Below are positions 1 through 9,154 of a stretch of 64,000 bases of DNA, piece by piece. Made by a program: the position numbers and the translations under genes. Numbering within the stretch: the stretch's first letter is position 1; every line of letters starts with the position of its first letter. The stretch is from Sphingomonas montanisoli. Its GTDB lineage: Bacteria; Pseudomonadota; Alphaproteobacteria; Sphingomonadales; Sphingomonadaceae. The notes below the pieces were generated by a model that saw only the letters and a list, made by a program, of their open reading frames with translations, did not search any database and had not been told where the DNA came from. The stretch covers positions 62,001 to 126,000 of the forward strand of contig NZ_VTOU01000002.1 of NCBI RefSeq assembly GCF_008274695.1. The letters are read 5' to 3'.

Positions 1-150
1 ATTGCCGTCGCCAGTGCCGAGGCGGGGCATGTGATTCTGGATGGACCGCCGGGCCTTGCCGCCACGCTCAGCCCGGAGGCTGCGGTGCGGCTGGGGGAAA
101 GTCTGATTGCAGCCGCTGCGGAGGCGAAGCGCCAGGCGATTGCCGATTAA
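1..150 (+). CDS. C-terminal fragment of an unidentified protein
   Basis: Frame 1 is open from the window edge to a TAA at 148-150 and encodes the last 49 residues of a protein, ending in an Ala/Glu-rich helix (AAAAEAKRQAIAD). The start lies outside the window and the fragment carries no motif I recognise. Its codon use is typical of the surrounding high-GC genes. Its stop overlaps the 3' end of the convergent gene on the minus strand by 4 bases. Confidence 0.6.
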   Translation: MAVASAEAGHVILDGPPGLAATLSPEAAVRLGESLIAAAAEAKRQAIAD

Positions 151-416
151 TCGATATCGAGCGCCGAGATCACAAGGCGCGGATCTTCGGCCGGATCTTT
201 CAGAAAACCGTTGTCGTACAGAGCCTGCGCTGCCGCGCGCACCCGCCCGCGTTGGGTCTCGAGTGCGGCGATGCGGTTTTCACCGACATGGCCCTCGGTC
301 AGCTTGATGAGCGCGCTGGTATCGAGTTCCACCGCAAACGGCAGCCCGTCGACCGATCCGCGGAAGATGGGTCGTATCGAATCGCCTTCCAGGGCACCCA
401 GGCTGACGCGTGTCAT
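147..416 (-). CDS. DUF1488-like small conserved protein
   Basis: This 89-residue protein has the general look of the DUF1488 family: a short beta-rich N-terminal half (IRPIFRGSVDGLPFAVELDTSALIKL) and a helical C-terminal half. DUF1488 proteins have no established function. The match is by eye and moderate. It converges on the truncated plus-strand gene at the left edge and lies 46 bases downstream of cobQ on the same strand, so it may be the last gene of that transcript. Confidence 0.55.
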   Translation of the reverse strand: MTRVSLGALEGDSIRPIFRGSVDGLPFAVELDTSALIKLTEGHVGENRIAALETQRGRVRAAAQALYDNGFLKDPAEDPRLVISALDID

Positions 417-462
417 ATCGGCAGTGTAAGCATTTTACATTCTGGTGGCGCGCCTAATCGTC

Positions 463-1917
463 CTAATGTCGGTTAGCGAGCCCGAGTAGTGCATCGATGT
501 CGATCTGTGTTTCGAACGTGGCGGCGATCTCGTCGAGCGCGGCGTCGACGGTGGCCCGATGGTCGCGGTCGCTCCCTTCCACCCCGATGCGATCGAGCAG
601 TGCGCGCCGCAGGCCGGGGGCCGCGAGCAGGCCGTGGACGTAGCTGCCCAGGACGAGTCCCGCCGCATCCTGCGCACCTTCGGCCCGGCCGTCGCCAAGC
701 GTCGCAAACGGCCGGCGGGCATCCGGACCATCGGTCACGCCCATATGCATCTCATAGCCGTCGAACCGCGCGGACAGCGCCTCGCCCGCCACCTCGCGCA
801 GCGCCTTGACGGGCTCGAGGATGGTTTCGACGGCGAGCAGCGCGAGCCCGTCGATCGCGCTGGGTGCCCCCTCGATCCCGTGTGGGTCGGCGATTCGCGT
901 CCCCAGCATCTGATAGCCGCCGCACAGCCCCAATATTGCGCCGCCACGCCGCCGGTGCGCGAGGATGTCGATGTCCCAGCCCTGCCGGCGCAGCGCCGCC
1001 ATGTCGGCGATCGTCGCCTTGGAGCCCGGCAGGACGATCAGAGCCGCCTCCGCCGGGATCGGCTGACCGGGGGGCACCATCACCAGCTCGACCCCCGGCT
1101 CCTGCCGCAACGGATCGAGATCGTCGAAATTGGCGATGCGCGGCAGGATCGGACAGGCGATCAGCTTGCGGCCGCCCCCGCCCAGATGTCGTCGCTCCAA
1201 GATCACCGCATCTTCGCTTGGAAGGCGCGCGGCGGCGGGCAACCAGTGGACGAGGCCATAGCCGCGCCACCCAGTCCGCGCCTCGATCGCGGCATAGCCG
1301 TCGGCGAAGAGGGCGGGGTCGCCGCGAAACTTGTTGACGATGAAACCGCGGATCATCGCCGCATCGTCGGCATCGATCACCGCCTGGGTGCCGACGATCG
1401 AGGCGATCACCCCGCCACGATCGATGTCGCCCACCAATATGACCGGCACATCCGCAGCGCGCGCAAATCCCATATTGGCGATGTCGCCCGCGCGCAGGTT
1501 GATCTCGGCGGGCGAGCCTGCGCCTTCGACGATGACGATGTCGGATTGCGCCTTCAGTCGCTCGAAGCTCGCCAGCACCTCGCCCAGTAGCGGGCGACGG
1601 GCTTCGCGGAAATTGGCGGCGCCCAGCGTGCCGCGCACCTGCCCGTGTACGATCAGTTGCGATGTGCGGTCGGCTTGCGGTTTGAGCAGCACCGGATTCA
1701 TGTCGCTGTGGAGCGGCGTGCGCGCGGCCACCGCCTGCAGCGCCTGCGCACGGCCGATCTCGCCCCCGTCGATCGTGACGGCGGCGTTGTTCGACATATT
1801 CTGTGGCTTGAACGGCCGGACCCGCAGGCCGCGGTTCGCGAGCGCACGACAGATGCCGGCTACCAGCACCGATTTTCCGACGTCGGAACCGGTGCCCTGA
1901 AGCATCAGCGCGGGCAT
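463..1917 (-). CDS. cobQ: Cobyric acid synthase (adenosylcobyrate a,c-diamide amidotransferase)
   Basis: A 484-residue glutamine amidotransferase of the CobQ/CbiP family, which amidates corrin ring side chains at positions b, d, e and g during cobalamin synthesis in the cytosol. The N-terminal ATP-binding domain of dethiobiotin-synthetase type starts with GTGSDVGKS (residues 8-16) followed by KPQNMSNNA. The C-terminal class I glutaminase domain has its nucleophile in LGLCGGYQ (Cys332) and a His in YVHGL (His428). Length fits the family. No other corrin biosynthesis gene adjoins it here, but cobalamin-controlled genes lie at 50-54 kb. Confidence 0.95.
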   Translation of the reverse strand: MPALMLQGTGSDVGKSVLVAGICRALANRGLRVRPFKPQNMSNNAAVTIDGGEIGRAQALQAVAARTPLHSDMNPVLLKPQADRTSQLIVHGQVRGTLGAANFREARRPLLGEVLASFERLKAQSDIVIVEGAGSPAEINLRAGDIANMGFARAADVPVILVGDIDRGGVIASIVGTQAVIDADDAAMIRGFIVNKFRGDPALFADGYAAIEARTGWRGYGLVHWLPAAARLPSEDAVILERRHLGGGGRKLIACPILPRIANFDDLDPLRQEPGVELVMVPPGQPIPAEAALIVLPGSKATIADMAALRRQGWDIDILAHRRRGGAILGLCGGYQMLGTRIADPHGIEGAPSAIDGLALLAVETILEPVKALREVAGEALSARFDGYEMHMGVTDGPDARRPFATLGDGRAEGAQDAAGLVLGSYVHGLLAAPGLRRALLDRIGVEGSDRDHRATVDAALDEIAATFETQIDIDALLGLANRH

Positions 1918-1967
1918 TTTAGATCAGGCCGCCCACGTGATCGGGACGGCAGACCGGCAGGACTGGA

Positions 1968-2093
1968 TCAGCCCTGGCGCGCCTTGAAGCGGCGGTTGGT
2001 CTTGTTGATCACATAGGTGCGGCCACGACGACGGATCACGCGATTGTCGCGATGACGGTCCTTAAGGGACTTGAGCGAGTTGCGGATCTTCAT
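1968..2093 (-). CDS. rpmJ: Ribosomal protein bL36, zinc-free type
   Basis: A 41-residue basic protein beginning [18 protein letters not shown] and ending RRFKARQG. It is too short for most ORF lists but matches the alphaproteobacterial bL36 pattern. The four zinc ligands of the classic form are absent, so this is the C-minus type that works without zinc. It is a component of the large ribosomal subunit. It sits alone, divergent from the lipoprotein gene at 2284. Confidence 0.95.
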   Translation of the reverse strand: MKIRNSLKSLKDRHRDNRVIRRRGRTYVINKTNRRFKARQG

Positions 2094-2283
2094 GGCGTGA
2101 CGTGCCTGTCTTTTCTGTGATGCAGTGAAAAACGAGGCGCTCCCCTATGCGGGGGCCGGAATAGAGTCAAGCGCGTTGGGGCGGGTTTGGGCGCATCCGT
2201 TCATTGACGATGCAGCCGGAACAGAGCAGCCAGACCGTTGTTGATGCGTTTCGATCGTCTGCGTTTTGCCGAAAGGTTGCCCT

Positions 2284-2880
2284 ATGCGCGCTGTCCGTTC
2301 CACCCTGATCGCCATTGGCGGCGCCCTCATATTGGCCGGATGCGCCGCACAGACGCCACAGACGCGCGTCACCCGCTTCCACCTCAATCAGCCGATCGCG
2401 CCAGGCGAAGTCGTGGTTGAGCCTCGCGATCCCACCCTCGCCAAGGATTTGGAGTTCCAGTCCTATGCGACGATCGTGCAGGGCGAACTGACGCGCCTCG
2501 GTTTCGGTGCGGCGCGCGATCTCACCAAGTCCGAACTGGTCGCCGTCACCGATGTGCGCCGTTACTCGCAACCCGTCGGCCAGGCGCGCTCGCCGCTGTC
2601 GATCGGGCTGGGCGGCGGCAGCTTCGGCGGCAATGTCGGCGTGGGCGGCGGGGTCAGCTTCCCGGTCGGCAAGCCGCGCCAGAATTATGAGGACATCACC
2701 GAACTCTCCGTGCAGCTCAAGCGCCGTTCCGAAGGGACGGTGATCTGGGAAGGCCGCGCGCAGACCGGCGCACGCTCCGGCACCGCCGCTGCCGGGCCCG
2801 AAGCCCAGGTCCGTACCCTCGTCGCCGCGTTGTTCCGGGACTTCCCCGGTCGGTCGGGCGAGACTATCACGGTGAAATGA
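2284..2880 (+). CDS. DUF4136 family lipoprotein
   Basis: A 198-residue predicted lipoprotein. The signal peptide MRAVRSTLIAIGGALILAGC ends in the lipobox LAGC, so it should be processed by signal peptidase II. The rest resembles the DUF4136 domain, including a Gly-rich segment (GLGGGSFGGNVGVGGGV) in the middle. I start it at the ATG at 2284 because an AAGG-type ribosome site lies just upstream and the signal peptide begins there; an in-frame TTG at 2266 is less likely. Its stop overlaps the next start (ATGA), so it is translationally coupled to the carboxypeptidase. Confidence 0.8.
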   Translation: MRAVRSTLIAIGGALILAGCAAQTPQTRVTRFHLNQPIAPGEVVVEPRDPTLAKDLEFQSYATIVQGELTRLGFGAARDLTKSELVAVTDVRRYSQPVGQARSPLSIGLGGGSFGGNVGVGGGVSFPVGKPRQNYEDITELSVQLKRRSEGTVIWEGRAQTGARSGTAAAGPEAQVRTLVAALFRDFPGRSGETITVK

Positions 2881-4004
2881 CAGCCCATATTTCGGCCGAC
2901 TTCGACAGCGGCAACATCGTCGTCCTACGCCAGGACGGCGCCAGCTTCGATCTGGAGATCGCCAAGGATCACCAGTCCGATTTCTACCAATGGTTCCATT
3001 TTCGCCTGACCGGCGCGAAGGATGAGGCCGTGACGCTGCGCATCACCAATGCGGGTGGGTCGGCCTATGTCGGCGGGTGGGAGAATTATGCCGCCGCCGT
3101 CTCGTCCGATCGGCAGGCGTGGCATCGCGTGCCGACATCTTACGCGAACGGCACGCTCACGCTCGCCTTCACGCCCTCCGCCGATTCGGTGTGGATCGCC
3201 TATTTCGCACCTTATTCGATGGAGCGGCACCACGACCTGATCGCGCGGATCGCTGGCCAGCCCGGCGTCACCCACGAACGGCTCGGCGGCACGCTCGACG
3301 GACAGGATATCGATCTGCTGACCATCGGCGACGGGCCGAAGCAGGTGTGGCTCTACGCCCGCCAGCATCCCGGCGAATCGATGGCCGAATGGTGGATGGA
3401 AGGCGCGCTGGAAAAGCTCGTCGATGCGCATGATCCGGTGGCGCGGTCGCTGCGGAAGCGGGCAACCTTCCACATCGTCCCCAACATGAATCCGGATGGG
3501 TCGCGCCGCGGCCATCTGCGCACCAATGCGGCCGGGGTGAACCTCAACCGCGAATGGAATGCGCCGAGCCTGGAAAAGAGCCCCGAGGTCTTCCACGTCC
3601 TCAGGCGCATGGACCAAACCGGCATCGATTTCGCGATGGACGTCCATGGCGACGAGACCATTCCCTATGTCTTCATCGCCGGTTTCGAAGGCATCCCGAA
3701 CTGGACCGACGCGCAGGGCAAGGCATTCCACCTGTTCCGCGACACGCTCGCCCGCCGCACCCCCGATTTTCAGACCAGGCACGGCTATCATGTCGCGGCA
3801 CCTGGCAAGGCGAACCTGTCGATGTCGACCAACCAGCTCGCCAACCGCTTCGGCTGCGTCGCGGCGACCCTGGAAATGCCGTTCAAGGACAATGAAGACT
3901 TGCCCGATGCCGATTTCGGCTGGTCCGATCAGCGATCCAAACGGCTTGGCGCCGAGTGCCTCGGCGCGCTCCACGAAATTCTCAACGCGCTTCCGGCACG
4001 CTGA
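2877..4004 (+). CDS. M14-family zinc carboxypeptidase (cytosolic carboxypeptidase type)
   Basis: A 375-residue protein of the M14 metallocarboxypeptidase type resembling bacterial relatives of cytosolic carboxypeptidases. An N-terminal beta-sandwich domain (about 1-125) precedes the catalytic domain. Zinc ligands are visible as HPGE (about 162-165), followed by NMNPDGSRRGHLRTNAAGVNLNR and then DVHGDE, which supplies the third ligand. A late Glu in TLEMPFKDNE is the candidate catalytic base. No signal peptide is visible, so it is probably cytosolic. It overlaps the lipoprotein gene by 4 bases. Its substrate is unknown. Confidence 0.85.
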   Translation: MTAHISADFDSGNIVVLRQDGASFDLEIAKDHQSDFYQWFHFRLTGAKDEAVTLRITNAGGSAYVGGWENYAAAVSSDRQAWHRVPTSYANGTLTLAFTPSADSVWIAYFAPYSMERHHDLIARIAGQPGVTHERLGGTLDGQDIDLLTIGDGPKQVWLYARQHPGESMAEWWMEGALEKLVDAHDPVARSLRKRATFHIVPNMNPDGSRRGHLRTNAAGVNLNREWNAPSLEKSPEVFHVLRRMDQTGIDFAMDVHGDETIPYVFIAGFEGIPNWTDAQGKAFHLFRDTLARRTPDFQTRHGYHVAAPGKANLSMSTNQLANRFGCVAATLEMPFKDNEDLPDADFGWSDQRSKRLGAECLGALHEILNALPAR

Positions 4005-4081
4005 GAAACTTTGCCGTTGAGCGGTCCCGGGCGACGCCCTAGACCCGCCGACTTCACAGAATCAAAGCGGGGAACCGAATC

Positions 4082-4345
4082 ATGGCCGATGCGGACAGCG
4101 TCGAGGACAAGGGCAGCATCGCGGCGCAGGAGCTCCGCCTTTTCATCGAGCGCGTCGAGCGGCTCGAGGAAGAGAAGAAGGGTATCGCCGACGATATCAA
4201 GGACGTGATGTCGGAGATGAAGGGCCGCGGTTACGATACCAAGATCGTCCGCAAGCTCATCTCGATCCGCAAGAAGAAGAAGGGTGAGCATGAGGAAGAG
4301 GAAATGGTCCTCGAAACCTATATGGCTGCGCTTGGAATGATCTGA
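4082..4345 (+). CDS. gapR: GapR-like nucleoid-associated protein (DUF2312)
   Basis: An 87-residue, highly charged helical protein of the DUF2312/UPF0335 family, whose Caulobacter member GapR binds overtwisted AT-rich DNA ahead of replication and transcription and is essential there. The family pattern is clear: [21 protein letters not shown], then the basic stretch [17 protein letters not shown], then a short C-terminal helix ending AALGMI. It starts at an ATG 77 bases after the carboxypeptidase gene. A strong hairpin follows its stop. Confidence 0.9.
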   Translation: MADADSVEDKGSIAAQELRLFIERVERLEEEKKGIADDIKDVMSEMKGRGYDTKIVRKLISIRKKKKGEHEEEEMVLETYMAALGMI

Positions 4346-4351
4346 TGCCGC

Positions 4352-4378
4352 GCCCCCTCTCCGACGAAGAGAGGGGGC
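4352..4378 (+). terminator. Terminator-like hairpin after gapR
   Basis: A perfect 10-bp stem (GCCCCCTCTC at 4352-4361 pairing with GAGAGGGGGC at 4369-4378) encloses a 7-base loop, starting 6 bases after the gapR stop. No run of T follows, so termination may be inefficient or Rho-dependent. Confidence 0.55.
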
Positions 4379-4381
4379 CAA

Positions 4382-4458
4382 CGGACCCGGCAGGGTCCGC
4401 AAGCGCGAATGCGCGCCCGAGCTTATGCGAGGAAAGCCAGGGAGCGCGAATGCGCTCC
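4382..4458. repeat. Cluster of short palindromes between gapR and panB
   Basis: Two further self-complementary units follow the gapR hairpin: CGGACCC (4382-4388) with GGGTCCG (4393-4399), and GAGCGC with GCGCTC around GAAT (4443-4458). They resemble dispersed intergenic palindromes rather than coding sequence. They lie in the leader of panB. Confidence 0.4.
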
Positions 4459-4484
4459 GCCCGGCGCTTGAGGGCCCAACGAAG

Positions 4485-5357
4485 ATGTCCACGTTCCAGA
4501 TAGACACCGCCACGAGCCGCGCGACGCCGACCCCGCAGCCTATGCGACGGCTGACCGTGCCTGCGATCCGCGAGGCCAAGGGCAAGACGCCGATCGTGAT
4601 GCTCACCGCCTATACGGTGCGCATGGCGCAGATCCTCGATCCGCATTGCGATATCCTGCTGGTCGGCGACAGTCTGGGCCAGGTGATCTACGGCCTGCCG
4701 TCGACGGTGCCGGTCAGCCTCGACATGATGTGCGCGCATGGCGCCGCGGTCGTGCGCGGCAGCTATCACAGCCTCGTCGTCGTCGACATGCCGTTTGGCT
4801 CCTATGAGGAAAGCCCCGAGCAGGCGTTTCGTTCGGCCGCGCGCATCTTGAAGGAAACCGGCTGTGCGGCGGTGAAGCTCGAAGGCGGGCAGGCGATCGC
4901 GCCGACCATCCGTTTCCTGAGCGAGCGTGGTATCCCGGTGATGGGCCATGTCGGCCTCACCCCGCAGGCGGTCAACGCGCTCGGCGGCTATGGCGCGCGG
5001 GGGCGCAGCCAGGCCGAACAGGCCAAGCTGCTCGACGATGCGAAGGCTGTTTCGGACGCGGGCGCATTCTCGGTCGTCGTCGAAGGCGTGATCGAGCCGA
5101 TCGCGATCGAGATGACGCGCACGATCGAGATTCCTACGATCGGCATTGGTGCGTCGGCGCAGTGCGATGGCCAGGTGCTGGTGATCGACGACATGCTCGG
5201 CATGTTCGAACGTGTTCCGCGCTTCGTGAAGAAGTTCGCCGCGCTCAGCGACGATATCGACGCGGCGGTGAAAACCTATGCGGACGATGTCCGGTCCAGG
5301 GCGTTTCCGACCCCGGATCAGACCTATCATCCCAAGAAGGCCGCCCCTTCCGCTTGA
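4485..5357 (+). CDS. panB: 3-methyl-2-oxobutanoate hydroxymethyltransferase
   Basis: A 290-residue ketopantoate hydroxymethyltransferase, which adds a hydroxymethyl group from methylene-tetrahydrofolate to 2-oxoisovalerate as the first committed step of pantothenate and CoA synthesis. Family landmarks are [43 protein letters not shown] and [16 protein letters not shown] with the metal and substrate residues. The upstream in-frame ATG at 4425 lies in palindromic DNA, so I start at MSTFQIDT (4485). No strong ribosome site is visible. panC is not adjacent. Confidence 0.95.
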   Translation: MSTFQIDTATSRATPTPQPMRRLTVPAIREAKGKTPIVMLTAYTVRMAQILDPHCDILLVGDSLGQVIYGLPSTVPVSLDMMCAHGAAVVRGSYHSLVVVDMPFGSYEESPEQAFRSAARILKETGCAAVKLEGGQAIAPTIRFLSERGIPVMGHVGLTPQAVNALGGYGARGRSQAEQAKLLDDAKAVSDAGAFSVVVEGVIEPIAIEMTRTIEIPTIGIGASAQCDGQVLVIDDMLGMFERVPRFVKKFAALSDDIDAAVKTYADDVRSRAFPTPDQTYHPKKAAPSA

Positions 5358-5404
5358 GCCTTCCGCCCGCTAAGAGGGCGGACCTTTGTTTCCGGAGGAT
5401 CTGA

Positions 5405-6100
5405 TTGGCCGTCTCGCCCAACAATGATGAAGCCTTTCTGCGTGAGGTGGATGAGGAGCTTCGTCGTGACGAACTCCTGTCGCTCTGGAAACGCTATGGC
5501 CGCATCGCGCTGATCGTCGTCGGCGTCGCGCTTGTCCTGTTCGCGGGCTTTCTGTTCTGGCAGCACCAGCAGCAGAAGGGCCGTGAGGTCGAGGGCGAGC
5601 AGATGAGCGCCGCGATCGCCGATCTGCAGGCGCAGCGTAACGATCCCGCGAGCGTGAAGCTCAAGGAACTCGTCGCCAGCGGTAACCCGGCTTACGCCAC
5701 GGTTGCGCGCTTCGATCTCGCCACGCTCGCCGCGCAGAAGAACGATCTCAAGGGCGCGTCGAAGATCTATGGCGAGATTGTCGCGGATACCAAGGCGCCG
5801 CAGCCCTATCGCGATCTCGCGCTGCTGCGGCAGACCTCGCTCGATTTCGACACGCTGCCGCCCGCGACCGTGGTCGAACGGCTCAAGCCGCTCGCCGTCG
5901 AAGGCAATGCCTGGTTCGGCTCGGCAGGCGAGATGACCGCGATGGCCTATCTCGCGATGAACAAGCGTACCGATGCCGGTCGCCTGTTCGCGGCGATCGC
6001 CACGGACGCCAAACAGCCAGAAACGCTGCGCGCCCGCGCCTCGCGCCTCGCAAATTCGCTGGGCGTCGATACGACCACGTCCGCACAGACCGCTGAATAA
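5405..6100 (+). CDS. YfgM/AncA-like inner-membrane TPR protein
   Basis: A 231-residue protein with a short charged N-terminus, a single membrane anchor (IALIVVGVALVLFAGFLFW, about 35-53) and a periplasmic helical region of TPR_21 type. In enterobacteria YfgM sits next to bamB and helps periplasmic chaperoning around SecYEG. Here too bamB follows directly, which supports the call. The start is a TTG at 5405, chosen because GGAGG lies 7 bases before it and no ATG fits. It is followed after 19 bases by bamB. Confidence 0.85.
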   Translation: MAVSPNNDEAFLREVDEELRRDELLSLWKRYGRIALIVVGVALVLFAGFLFWQHQQQKGREVEGEQMSAAIADLQAQRNDPASVKLKELVASGNPAYATVARFDLATLAAQKNDLKGASKIYGEIVADTKAPQPYRDLALLRQTSLDFDTLPPATVVERLKPLAVEGNAWFGSAGEMTAMAYLAMNKRTDAGRLFAAIATDAKQPETLRARASRLANSLGVDTTTSAQTAE

Positions 6101-6119
6101 GATGCCAAGGATGCCCGTG

Positions 6120-7451
6120 ATGCGTAGGATTCTCCCCCTCGTCTGTGCGCTGATGATCGTGCCTGCCTTGTCCGGCTGCGGCATCTTCAAGGGCGGCGAC
6201 GGCAAGAAGTCACGGACTCCGGTCATGGGGCAGCGGATCGCCATCCTGACCGCCGAAAGCGGTGCCGAGACCGATCCCGCGCTCGCCGAAGTGCCGGTCG
6301 TGGTCCCGCCCGAAGCGCCGAATGATGCCTGGGCGCAGCCCGGCGGCAACGGTGCGCATTCGATGGGCAACCCGGCGCTTGGCCAGTCGCTCTCGGTCGC
6401 CTGGACCAGGAAGATCGCGGGCTCGTCGAAGAAGGCGCGGCTCGGCGCAGCGCCGGTCATCGCCGGCGGGCGCGTCTATGTGCTGGATATCGATGCGGTC
6501 GTTCATGCGCTCGACCTCAAGACCGGCGGCGAGATCTGGCGCCAGGCGCTGCCCGACAAGGACGGCAACAAGGCGGCGCTGTTCGGCGGCGGCGTCAGCT
6601 TCGACGGTGGCAAGGTCTATGCGACCAACGGCGTCGGCGATGTTGGCGCGTTCGACGCGACGACGGGTACCCTGCTGTGGTCGAAGCGCCCGGGCGGCCC
6701 GCTGCGCGGTGCGCCGTCGATCGCGTTTGATACCGTCTATGTGATGAGCCAGGACAATCAGCTGTTCGCGCTCAAGGCCGCCGATGGCGCGACCATGTGG
6801 ACCGCGAGCGGCAGTCTGGAAAATTCGGCCGTGTTCGGCGTCGCGGCGCCCGCGATCGCGCAGGGCACCGTGGTCGCCGGCTTCTCGTCGGGTGAGCTTT
6901 CGGCCTTCCGTTACGAAAATGGCCGCGCCGTGTGGCAGGACGCGCTGTCGCGCACCAGCATCACCACGTCGGTCGCCAGCCTCGTCGATATCGATGCGGC
7001 GCCGGTGGTCGATCAGGGGCACGTCTATGCGATCGGTCAGGGCGGCCGCATGGTCTCGATGGATCTCAACACCGGCCAGCGGCTTTGGGAACTCAACGTC
7101 GCGGGGATCGAAACCCCATGGATCGCGGGCGAATGGCTGTTCGTGCTGACCGACGATGCGAAGATCGTCTGCATCGCGCGCAACAGCGGCAAGGTCCGCT
7201 GGCTGACCCAGCTTCCGCGCTGGAAGAAGGAAAAGAAGCGTCGCGGCGCGATCAACTGGTCGGGCCCCACTCTTGCCGGCGGCCGCCTGCTCGTCACCAA
7301 CACGCGCGGCGAGATGCTGACTTTGTCGGTCGACGAAGGTCGCGTCGTTTCGACGACGAAGACCGGCGGCACCGCTTATTTTGCGCCGGTCGTGGCGGAA
7401 GGCACCGCCGTCCTTCTGCTCGATGACGGCAAGCTGATCGCCTATCGCTAG
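6120..7451 (+). CDS. bamB: Outer-membrane assembly lipoprotein BamB
   Basis: A 443-residue lipoprotein: signal peptide MRRILPLVCALMIVPALSGC with lipobox LSGC, then PQQ-type beta-propeller repeats (for example GAPSIAFDTVYVMSQDNQ and VDIDAAPVVDQGHVY). BamB is an outer-membrane lipoprotein of the BAM complex that feeds beta-barrel proteins to BamA. In-frame ATGs also occur at 6102 and 6111; 6120 is preferred because AAGG lies 9-10 bases upstream and it gives the best signal peptide. Order YfgM-like, bamB, der is the conserved genome arrangement. Confidence 0.92.
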   Translation: MRRILPLVCALMIVPALSGCGIFKGGDGKKSRTPVMGQRIAILTAESGAETDPALAEVPVVVPPEAPNDAWAQPGGNGAHSMGNPALGQSLSVAWTRKIAGSSKKARLGAAPVIAGGRVYVLDIDAVVHALDLKTGGEIWRQALPDKDGNKAALFGGGVSFDGGKVYATNGVGDVGAFDATTGTLLWSKRPGGPLRGAPSIAFDTVYVMSQDNQLFALKAADGATMWTASGSLENSAVFGVAAPAIAQGTVVAGFSSGELSAFRYENGRAVWQDALSRTSITTSVASLVDIDAAPVVDQGHVYAIGQGGRMVSMDLNTGQRLWELNVAGIETPWIAGEWLFVLTDDAKIVCIARNSGKVRWLTQLPRWKKEKKRRGAINWSGPTLAGGRLLVTNTRGEMLTLSVDEGRVVSTTKTGGTAYFAPVVAEGTAVLLLDDGKLIAYR

Positions 7452-7456
7452 GCACC

Positions 7457-7490
7457 ATCCGTCATCCCGGCGCTCGCTGGGGTGACGGAT
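7457..7490 (+). terminator. Long hairpin between bamB and der
   Basis: ATCCGTCATCCC (7457-7468) pairs over 12 bp, with one G-U pair, with GGGGTGACGGAT (7479-7490), leaving a 10-base loop. It starts 6 bases past the bamB stop. No T tract follows, so it may be a dispersed palindrome acting as a transcript end or processing signal. Confidence 0.5.
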
Positions 7491-7516
7491 CGACGTTTCC
7501 CCTATAAGGGGCTGCG

Positions 7517-8893
7517 ATGTCCAATCTTCCCGTCGTAGCGATCGTCGGCCGGCCTAACGTCGGCAAGTCGACTCTGTTCAACCGCCTTGTCGGCAAGAAG
7601 CTGGCGTTGGTCGACGACCGGCCCGGCGTTACGCGTGACAGGCGCGAGGGCGATGCGTCGCTGATCGGCCTCGAATTCCGCATCATCGACACCGCCGGTT
7701 TCGAGACCGACGACGCCGAAACCCTGCCTGGCCGGATGCGCGCGCAGACCCAGGCCGCCGTGCGCGAGTCCGACGTCGCCCTTTTCATGGTCGATGCGCG
7801 CGCGGGCGTTACCCCGCTCGACGAGCAGGTCGCCAATTGGTTGCGCGGCGAGGATACGCCGATCATCCTCGTCGCCAACAAGGCCGAGGGCAAGGCAACC
7901 GAAAGCTCCGTGATGGAAGCCTATTCGCTCGGCCTCGGTGACCCCATTCCCCTCAGCGCCGAACATGGCGAAGGTCTGGTCGACCTGTTCGAAGCCCTTC
8001 GCCCGCATATCGAGCGGGAAGAAGACGAATATGGCGTCGAGGAGAGCGACGAGGATGACGAGGAGGCCACCGGCCCGCTCAAGCTCGCGATCGTCGGCCG
8101 TCCGAATGCCGGCAAATCGACCCTGATCAACAAGATTCTGGGCGAACAGCGGCTGATCACCGGCCCCGAAGCCGGCATCACGCGCGATTCGATCGCGGTC
8201 GACTGGATCTGGAACGCGCCCGATGGCGTCGCTTATCCGATCCGCCTGATCGACACGGCGGGCATGCGCAAGCGTGCCAAGGTGCAGGACAAGCTGGAGA
8301 AGCTGTCGGTCGCCGATGGCCTGCGCGCGGTCGACTTTGCCGAGGTCGTCGTACTGCTGCTCGATGCGACGCTGGGGCTCGAGGCGCAGGATCTCCGCAT
8401 CGCCGACAAAGTGCTGCAGGAAGGCCGCGCGCTGATCATAGCGCTCAACAAATGGGACGTCGCGGGCGATCCGCCCAAGCTGTTCCAGGGCGTCCGCAAC
8501 GCGCTCGACGAGGGGCTGGCGCAGGTGAAGGGGCTGCCGCTCCTCACCGTATCCGCCGAAACCGGGCGGGGCGTCGATCAGTTGCTGATCGCCGCGCACG
8601 AAACCCGGACGGCCTGGTCCAAGCGGGTATCGACAGGGCAGCTCAACCGCTGGTTCGAAAAAGCGATCGAAGCCAACCCGCCCCCTGCGCCGGGCGGCCG
8701 GCGGATCAAGCTGCGCTATCTGACGCAGGCACGCACCCGCCCGCCCAGCTTCGTGCTGTTCGGCACCCGCGTCGATCAGCTGCCCGAAAGCTATCGCCGC
8801 TATCTGGTCAACGGCATCCGTCGCGATCTCGGCTTCGGCGCGGTCCCCGTGCGGCTGACGGTGCGCGCGCCGAAGAACCCGTTCGACAATTGA
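7517..8893 (+). CDS. der: Ribosome-assembly GTPase Der (EngA)
   Basis: A 458-residue protein with the two tandem GTPase domains that define Der. The first has GRPNVGKSTLFN near residue 12 and DTAG; the second has GRPNAGKSTLIN near 195, DTAGMRK and NKWD. A C-terminal KH-like domain follows (about 360-458). An acidic linker (EESDEDDEEA) separates the G domains. It acts in 50S ribosomal subunit maturation and is essential in most bacteria. Its stop overlaps the TTG start of the next gene. Confidence 0.97.
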   Translation: MSNLPVVAIVGRPNVGKSTLFNRLVGKKLALVDDRPGVTRDRREGDASLIGLEFRIIDTAGFETDDAETLPGRMRAQTQAAVRESDVALFMVDARAGVTPLDEQVANWLRGEDTPIILVANKAEGKATESSVMEAYSLGLGDPIPLSAEHGEGLVDLFEALRPHIEREEDEYGVEESDEDDEEATGPLKLAIVGRPNAGKSTLINKILGEQRLITGPEAGITRDSIAVDWIWNAPDGVAYPIRLIDTAGMRKRAKVQDKLEKLSVADGLRAVDFAEVVVLLLDATLGLEAQDLRIADKVLQEGRALIIALNKWDVAGDPPKLFQGVRNALDEGLAQVKGLPLLTVSAETGRGVDQLLIAAHETRTAWSKRVSTGQLNRWFEKAIEANPPPAPGGRRIKLRYLTQARTRPPSFVLFGTRVDQLPESYRRYLVNGIRRDLGFGAVPVRLTVRAPKNPFDN

Positions 8894-9105
8894 TCCGCAT
8901 CGACGCGCGCGGGCTGAAATGCCCCTGGCCGGTGATCCGGCTGGCGCGTGCGGTGCGCGAAGGCGCGGACGAGGTGCTGATCCTCGCCGACGATCCGATC
9001 GCCCCGGCGGAGATCGCTGCGCTTGCGGCTGCCAATGGCTGGGCTGTCGAACATGCGGACGACGCGCATCGGATCACGGTAAACGGGCATCAATCACAGC
9101 CGTAA
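8890..9105 (+). CDS. TusA-family sulfur carrier protein
   Basis: A 71-residue protein starting at a TTG that overlaps the der stop (TTGA). It begins LIRIDARGLKCPWPVIRLARAV, in which CPWPV is the family's CPxP motif with the sulfur-carrying Cys. TusA-like proteins relay persulfide sulfur for tRNA thiolation, cofactor synthesis or redox control. Length and fold pattern fit. Without tusBCDE or another partner nearby the exact role cannot be fixed. The overlap implies translational coupling to der. Confidence 0.85.
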   Translation: MIRIDARGLKCPWPVIRLARAVREGADEVLILADDPIAPAEIAALAAANGWAVEHADDAHRITVNGHQSQP

Positions 9106-9154
9106 ACCGCTTCTTTACGGCGTTGGCCTAAAGCTCGGGTCTTGGAGAAGACCT

